Of a stretch of DNA of 64,000 nucleotides, positions 59,447 to 64,000 are shown in pieces (the stretch's first letter is position 1; the number at the start of each line of letters is the position of its first letter). This DNA is from Shewanella canadensis (GTDB taxonomy: Bacteria; Pseudomonadota; Gammaproteobacteria; Enterobacterales; Shewanellaceae). The notes beneath the pieces are model-generated. The model was not told the DNA's origin, made no database searches, and worked only from the letters and a program-made list of their open reading frames with translations. The translations under genes were made by a program, and so were the position numbers. The DNA lies in contig NZ_RXNU01000005.1 of assembly GCF_003966225.1 (NCBI RefSeq), forward strand, positions 248,001 through 312,000, given 5' to 3'.

Positions 59447-61030
59447 ATGTCAAATTACAGAGCAGATATCGATACAGCAACAACCTTATTAGAGAAAGAA
59501 GGTAGTGCCTGGAATGCAATCAACCCTGAATCAGTAGCCCGTATGCGAGCTCAGAACCAATTTAAGACAGGTTTGGATATTGCCAAGTATACCGCTAAAA
59601 TAATGCGTGAAGACATGGCTAACTATGATACAGACAGCTCACAGTACACTCAGTCACTGGGTTGCTGGCACGGGTTTATCGGCCAACAGAAGATGATTGC
59701 GATTAAGAAGCATCTTTTAACGACTAAACGCCGTTACCTGTACCTGTCAGGTTGGATGGTTGCAGCACTGCGTAGCGACTTCGGTCCATTGCCGGATCAG
59801 TCTATGCACGAAAAAACGTCTGTCGCCAGCCTTATCGCCGAGTTATACACCTTCCTTCGTCAGGCCGATGCCCGTGAATTAGGTGGACTATTTCGCGAAC
59901 TAGATAAAGCCGAGGGTGCAGACAAAGCCGCCGTACAAGACAAGATTGATAACTTCGAAACGCACGTAGTACCGATTATCGCCGACATCGACGCCGGTTT
60001 TGGTAATGAAGAAGCCACCTACTTGATGGCAAAACAGATGATTGAAGCGGGTGCCTGTTGTATCCAGCTTGAAAACCAGGTATCGGATGTGAAGCAGTGC
60101 GGACACCAGGACGGTAAAGTCACGGTGCCACATATTGAGTTTCTTGCCAAGATCAATGCTGTACGTTACGCATTCCTTGAGCTTGGCATCGACGATGGTG
60201 TCATTGTTGCCCGTACCGACTCATTGGGTGCAGGTCTGACACAGAAGATTGCTGTAACCGCTGAACCTGGCGATCTGGGCGACCAATACAACTCATTCCT
60301 TGAAGTTGAAGAGGTATCGACCGATAACCTACTCAATGGGGATGTGGTATTTAAACGCGGTGACAAACTCGTTAAGCCATCACGCCTTCCAAACGGCCTG
60401 TTTAAGTTCAGAGCAGGTACGGGTGAAGAGCGTTGCGTTCTTGACTGTATCACCAGCTTACAAAACGGTGCAGATCTATTGTGGATTGAAACAGAGAAGC
60501 CTCATGTTGCCCAAATTGGCGCAATGGTAAACGCTATCCGTGAAACCGTACCGAATGCCAAGCTGGTTTATAACAACTCACCTTCGTTTAACTGGACGCT
60601 TAATTTCCGTCAGCAGATCTTCGACTCAATGGCAGAAGCGGGTAAGGATGTATCGGGTTACGATCGTGCTCAATTGATGAGTATCGATTATGACGAGACA
60701 GAGCTTGCGATAGAAGCCGATGAGAAGATCCGTACCTTCCAAGCTGATGCGGCGCGTGAAGCGGGTATCTTCCACCACCTGATCACACTACCGACATACC
60801 ATACTGCGGCCTTGTCTACAGATAACCTGGCTAAAGAGTACTTCGGTGACCAAGGTATGCTGGGTTATGTCGCCGGCGTACAGCGCAAGGAGATCCGTCA
60901 GGGCATCGCTTGTGTTAAACACCAGAATATGGCGGGTTCAGATATGGGTGACGATCACAAAGGGTACTTCTCTGGAGATCAGGCACTGAAAGCATCGGGT
61001 AAAGACAACACAATGAACCAGTTTGGTTAA
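59447..61030 (+). CDS. aceA: Isocitrate lyase
   Basis: Cleaves isocitrate to succinate and glyoxylate, the first step of the glyoxylate shunt. About 527 residues, the long gammaproteobacterial form rather than the 434-residue E. coli type. Substrate- and metal-binding residues are in the ADIDAGFGNEEATY segment. The active-site loop reads KQCGH (the E. coli form reads KKCGH), with the catalytic cysteine kept. The SPSFNW motif is present near 375. The frame opens at 59414, but the ATG at 59447 has a GGAAGG ribosome site and begins at the homologous MSNYRADI. Divergent from the LysR gene; a strong terminator follows. Confidence 0.96.
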   Translation: MSNYRADIDTATTLLEKEGSAWNAINPESVARMRAQNQFKTGLDIAKYTAKIMREDMANYDTDSSQYTQSLGCWHGFIGQQKMIAIKKHLLTTKRRYLYLSGWMVAALRSDFGPLPDQSMHEKTSVASLIAELYTFLRQADARELGGLFRELDKAEGADKAAVQDKIDNFETHVVPIIADIDAGFGNEEATYLMAKQMIEAGACCIQLENQVSDVKQCGHQDGKVTVPHIEFLAKINAVRYAFLELGIDDGVIVARTDSLGAGLTQKIAVTAEPGDLGDQYNSFLEVEEVSTDNLLNGDVVFKRGDKLVKPSRLPNGLFKFRAGTGEERCVLDCITSLQNGADLLWIETEKPHVAQIGAMVNAIRETVPNAKLVYNNSPSFNWTLNFRQQIFDSMAEAGKDVSGYDRAQLMSIDYDETELAIEADEKIRTFQADAAREAGIFHHLITLPTYHTAALSTDNLAKEYFGDQGMLGYVAGVQRKEIRQGIACVKHQNMAGSDMGDDHKGYFSGDQALKASGKDNTMNQFG

Positions 61031-61076
61031 TCAAATTTGATTAATACCATTTCCTTCTAGCTTCCCACTAGAGCCA

Positions 61077-61107
61077 AGCCAGAGTAGCAATACTCTGGCT
61101 TTTTTTA
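61077..61107 (+). terminator. Rho-independent terminator after aceA
   Basis: agccagagta (61077-61086) pairs with tactctggct (61091-61100) around gcaa; seven T follow. Confidence 0.93.
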
Positions 61108-61136
61108 TTACAATAATACGGATTGTTAAAGCGCTA

Positions 61137-61811
61137 TTAAGCCACTAAGATCTGCTGTAACTCATGCAGCGAGGTCACTTCAAAGTGAGGCTCTATCCCC
61201 TTCGGTCTCGGTGCATTGTGGCTGTTCAACCAACAGGTATGCAATCCGGCATTTAGCCCGCCTTGAATGTCAGAGTGAGGGTTATCACCCACCATTAAGA
61301 CTTTGTCTCTGTCAGGGTTTTCCATGCGCTTCAATGCGTGTTCGAAAATCCCGACATCGGGTTTAGCTATTCCGACTTGCTCAGATATCACGACATGCTC
61401 AAATGCACCAAGCAACCCCGTCTTTTCTAATCTGACGGTCTGAAGCTCAGTAAAGCCGTTAGTGATGATGCCAAGGTTTGCCTTACCACTTAATATTTCT
61501 ATTAACTCTTTTGCGCCAGGCAGCAGAGCACAAATTTCGGCCATTGCCGATAAAAAGGCGCTGTTAAGATGACTTGCGGTTACACTTAACTTTTCTGCCC
61601 AGTGGGTAAACCTTTGTTGCTGAAGTTGCGCCGCAGAGATAACACCATTTTGGTAATCGACCCAGAGTGGCTGGTTAACGAGTTGATAGGCATCAAAATC
61701 GACACGGGTAAAACTCACGCCAAAACGGCTAAACATCAATTTCAGGCCTTCGAAAGCATCGAAATGAAACAAGGTTTCATCGGCGTCGAAGAGGATCCAA
61801 TCATATTTCAT
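61137..61811 (-). CDS. yjjG: Pyrimidine 5'-nucleotidase YjjG
   Basis: HAD-superfamily nucleotidase of 224 residues, as in E. coli YjjG (225). It acts on dUMP, dTMP and UMP, and is thought to clear non-canonical pyrimidines. Motif I is FDADETLFHFD, with the two aspartates at 9 and 11. Motif II is in IITNGF, motif III the lysine in GIAKPDVGIFEHAL, and motif IV is MVGDNPHSDIQGG. A helical cap (about 15-90) follows motif I. No ribosome site is obvious before the ATG at 61811. Lone gene; the 238 bases upstream hold no other feature I can support. Confidence 0.93.
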   Translation of the reverse strand: MKYDWILFDADETLFHFDAFEGLKLMFSRFGVSFTRVDFDAYQLVNQPLWVDYQNGVISAAQLQQQRFTHWAEKLSVTASHLNSAFLSAMAEICALLPGAKELIEILSGKANLGIITNGFTELQTVRLEKTGLLGAFEHVVISEQVGIAKPDVGIFEHALKRMENPDRDKVLMVGDNPHSDIQGGLNAGLHTCWLNSHNAPRPKGIEPHFEVTSLHELQQILVA

Positions 61812-62049
61812 TGATAATATTCTATTATGTCTGCTTGATAGGGAAAGAGGCTTCTACTTAGTGCGGCGGCAGGTTAAACATGCCGCCAGCATAGGGATAC
61901 TCTCGTTAGATGCGGGAGTTTATTTTATAAGCCGAACAATTACCATAAAACTCTTTCTGAGTAATTCTGGTCCTGAGTGATTCTGGAACTCGCCCTGATC
62001 ACCACTGTCGTAATTTGTTCAAATTCACTTCCCAACGAAACAAAGGTTG

Positions 62050-62598
62050 TCAGCACGCCTCTCCCAGACATTTAAACCCCACCGCACGAGCCTTACCGTT
62101 AGGGGCGACAAATACCCGAACCTGTGCCTGACCGCCCATCTCATTTTGGACTTTCAAGGCTTTCTCTTTGGGCATAAAAAATGCCTCAATGCCATACTCA
62201 GCCCGAACTGTACCAGAGTCGATTCTGCGTACTCGTCCTCGAATATAGGTTCCCTGGTGAGGCTTAGCGGTATTGAGCTTATCGAACTGCCAAATACCAT
62301 GACTTTCAACCAGGCTAACGTAGATCAGACTCCCTATTTTATACTCTGTTTGGGGCTCAGTCGGGATGCGGTTAATCTCATAGTTCAAACGCACAAAATT
62401 TCCCCGAAACAGACTGCGCGGGTCGACGGGCTCAGTCTTTAAGATGATCTCTTCACCTGTCCATATTGGCAGTACAGAGCCCAGGTATTCGACACATAAA
62501 ACAGCCAGTTGAAAAAAAAGAGTTAAAATAAGCCCAATTTGTATCGTTCGCTTACCGGGCTTCTTATGCAGCCAATCAGGCATTGTCATGGTATTCAT
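62050..62598 (-). CDS. GDYXXLXY-domain membrane protein
   Basis: 182 residues of unknown function. One N-terminal membrane helix (about 20-42) precedes a periplasmic domain with the family motif, here in the variant FRGNFVRLNYEI, following DPRSL. A second block (VSLVESHGIWQF, then GTYIRGRVRRID) is typical of the family. The ATG overlaps the DUF2157 stop by four bases, with GGAGGG inside the upstream gene, so the two are co-translated. This pair recurs in many bacteria, but its role is not known to me. Confidence 0.87.
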   Translation of the reverse strand: MNTMTMPDWLHKKPGKRTIQIGLILTLFFQLAVLCVEYLGSVLPIWTGEEIILKTEPVDPRSLFRGNFVRLNYEINRIPTEPQTEYKIGSLIYVSLVESHGIWQFDKLNTAKPHQGTYIRGRVRRIDSGTVRAEYGIEAFFMPKEKALKVQNEMGGQAQVRVFVAPNGKARAVGFKCLGEAC

Positions 62599-63923
62599 TC
62601 GCTACCCTCCCCCTGTTTTAAGGCGATAAGGGTGACATGATGCTTCCAGTATTTTGCCGCGGCCATCAAGATACCCGCAGCAACGAGAAACAGCACAGCA
62701 CCACCTATGTAATCACCAATGAGATCGAAATAGCGAATAAATGCCGTCAGTAACAGGACGACAACGCCGGTATAGAAATAGTGGGTTTCTGATTGATCGA
62801 TCCCTCTTCGTATCAGGAGGATCCCCATTAAGAGCAGCATCAAGTTGGTCGCGATGGCTGCGATAAATTCCATATGGCTAAACCCGCTCACCAGATAAAA
62901 TGAGAACGCCAGATAGCCAGTCAGCATCAATGCCGGCATTGATGCATATCGACCACTTGCGCGAGATAGCCCAAAAGCAAGCATACCCGACACTATGATG
63001 AAGATAACACTCATCACGGACAACCAACTCTGCTCTCTCGGGTACTCTTCCCATACGCCTTCGAAGCTGAATACTAATAAGGTAATAATGGCCGCCCTGA
63101 GTAACCAGATGTGTACCACCAGCCCGTACTCTCGCCAGTCACTCTTATTTGCACGCATTAGCCACCAGGCAACCCCATTTATAATAAGTCCCAGGCCTAA
63201 AGAAAATGGTAATTGCTCTGCAACGGGATCGAAGTGATAGCCACTCCCCATGATCCATGCCAAACCTAAATTTATCCAGACAAGTAAACCCACAACACAA
63301 GCCAGGAACAGCAAACGAGAACGTGCCTGAAACAGGGTTAACCAAAGTGTCACTAATATAAATATCGGATAAAGCGTCGGGAAAAAGTCTTCCCCCGATT
63401 CGACCACTAGCCAGATACTGGCCAAGCTCAAGGACAACAGCGCCAAAAGTCGACTCTGAGTAAACACCACCAAGGGCAATATACCCAATGCCCACCAGAA
63501 TATGCCATCGGGGAAGTGCTCACCCAGATGATAGATCTGTGCGATGAGCATGATGCTGGCACCATAACTCATGCCGCCAAAGAGTAACCAGATGATGCCG
63601 GCTCGACTTCGCTTCGATAAAAATAGTTTAATTCCGACGGCGTTGGTCACCAGGGTTAATAGCAGTAGACTTCCCGTACGAATGCTTCTTGGGATCTCAT
63701 CCCAATTGTGTGAAACGATCAGTATCAGCGCTAAACCAATAAACAAAACCCCCAATGACATCAGCAAGTAATAACCGAAGGAATTCTTATCCGTGTCATC
63801 GTTGATACTTGTGCCATAGCGAGCCAATATCGAATTTGCCTGCTGCTCCGACACAAGCTCGTCACGCACCCAGATACGAGCTTCGTGAGACAACTCCTTT
63901 TTGAAAAGCTGGATCAATCGCAT
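62595..63923 (-). CDS. DUF2157 polytopic membrane protein
   Basis: 442 residues. A short cytoplasmic N-terminal part (ELSHEARIWVRDELVSEQQANSILARYG) is typical of DUF2157. About twelve to fourteen hydrophobic helices follow, from FGYYLLMSLGVLFIGLALIL near residue 47 to the end. The family is thought to be a membrane protein without assigned activity. AAGGA precedes the ATG at 63923. It forms an overlapping operon with the GDYXXLXY protein. Nothing can be said of the 77 bases between its start and the window end. Confidence 0.87.
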   Translation of the reverse strand: MRLIQLFKKELSHEARIWVRDELVSEQQANSILARYGTSINDDTDKNSFGYYLLMSLGVLFIGLALILIVSHNWDEIPRSIRTGSLLLLTLVTNAVGIKLFLSKRSRAGIIWLLFGGMSYGASIMLIAQIYHLGEHFPDGIFWWALGILPLVVFTQSRLLALLSLSLASIWLVVESGEDFFPTLYPIFILVTLWLTLFQARSRLLFLACVVGLLVWINLGLAWIMGSGYHFDPVAEQLPFSLGLGLIINGVAWWLMRANKSDWREYGLVVHIWLLRAAIITLLVFSFEGVWEEYPREQSWLSVMSVIFIIVSGMLAFGLSRASGRYASMPALMLTGYLAFSFYLVSGFSHMEFIAAIATNLMLLLMGILLIRRGIDQSETHYFYTGVVVLLLTAFIRYFDLIGDYIGGAVLFLVAAGILMAAAKYWKHHVTLIALKQGEGSE

Positions 63924-64000
63924 TCCCTGTCCTTATTCGCTACCGTCAACCTGAGTTGTAATTTAAGAATGATGAGACTCGACTTAAGCCGAAATATTCT

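Overview
The window reads as chromosomal DNA of a marine gammaproteobacterium, most probably Shewanella (inference). The pointers are the order seqA-pgm with ybfF, ybfE and fldA nearby, a 2,4-dienoyl-CoA reductase, an EarP/EF-P pair with Arg32, malate synthase G with a long isocitrate lyase around a LysR regulator, a branched-chain ketoacid dehydrogenase operon, and three chemoreceptors in 30 kb. No phage, transposase, CRISPR array or plasmid gene was found. Nearly all of it is core metabolism.

Layout. 0-6 kb: the end of nrdA, nrdB and its ferredoxin (class Ia ribonucleotide reductase), a chemoreceptor and fadH. 6-14 kb: a hairpin-rich intergenic element, sppA-ansA, a Cache-type chemoreceptor, a YeaC/zinc-ribbon pair and an M14 carboxypeptidase. 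14-22 kb: an orphan OmpR-type regulator, a DUF885 lipoprotein, a RecQ helicase, an EEP-family protein, cardiolipin synthase and tRNA-Ser(GGA). 22-28 kb: a cNMP/CBS/DUF294 protein with a DEDDh exonuclease, a BCCT transporter and a HAD hydrolase. 28-36 kb: a NIT-domain chemoreceptor, nadA, the bkd E1a-E1b-E2 operon and astE. 36-44 kb: msrA, seqA-pgm, ybfF, DUF2788, ybfE, fldA, earP and efp. 44-50 kb: alaA, a galT/MelR-like pair, yfbR and a dGTPase. 50-55 kb: a methyltransferase, a CBS protein, a MarC protein, adhE and an alpha/beta hydrolase. 55-61 kb: the glyoxylate shunt (glcB, LysR regulator, aceA). 61-64 kb: yjjG and a GDYXXLXY/DUF2157 membrane pair.

How the genes work together. Several loci form functional units: NrdA/NrdB/YfaE for dNTP synthesis, with YfbR and the dGTPase draining nucleotide pools; EarP glycosylating EF-P; E1a/E1b/E2 degrading branched-chain amino acids to acyl-CoA; FadH feeding beta-oxidation; and AceA/GlcB recovering acetyl-CoA carbon.

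The most unusual signal is in non-coding DNA. Downstream of the glyoxylate-shunt LysR gene lie two extra copies of its 3' end. They differ from the intact gene almost only at synonymous positions. This is the footprint expected when foreign DNA integrates at the 3' end of a gene and brings its own tail. Other non-coding signals are a ~60-bp palindromic repeat found twice, each time upstream of an M14-clan zinc hydrolase gene, and a cluster of nested hairpins near 6.1 kb. I found no convincing new multi-gene system.
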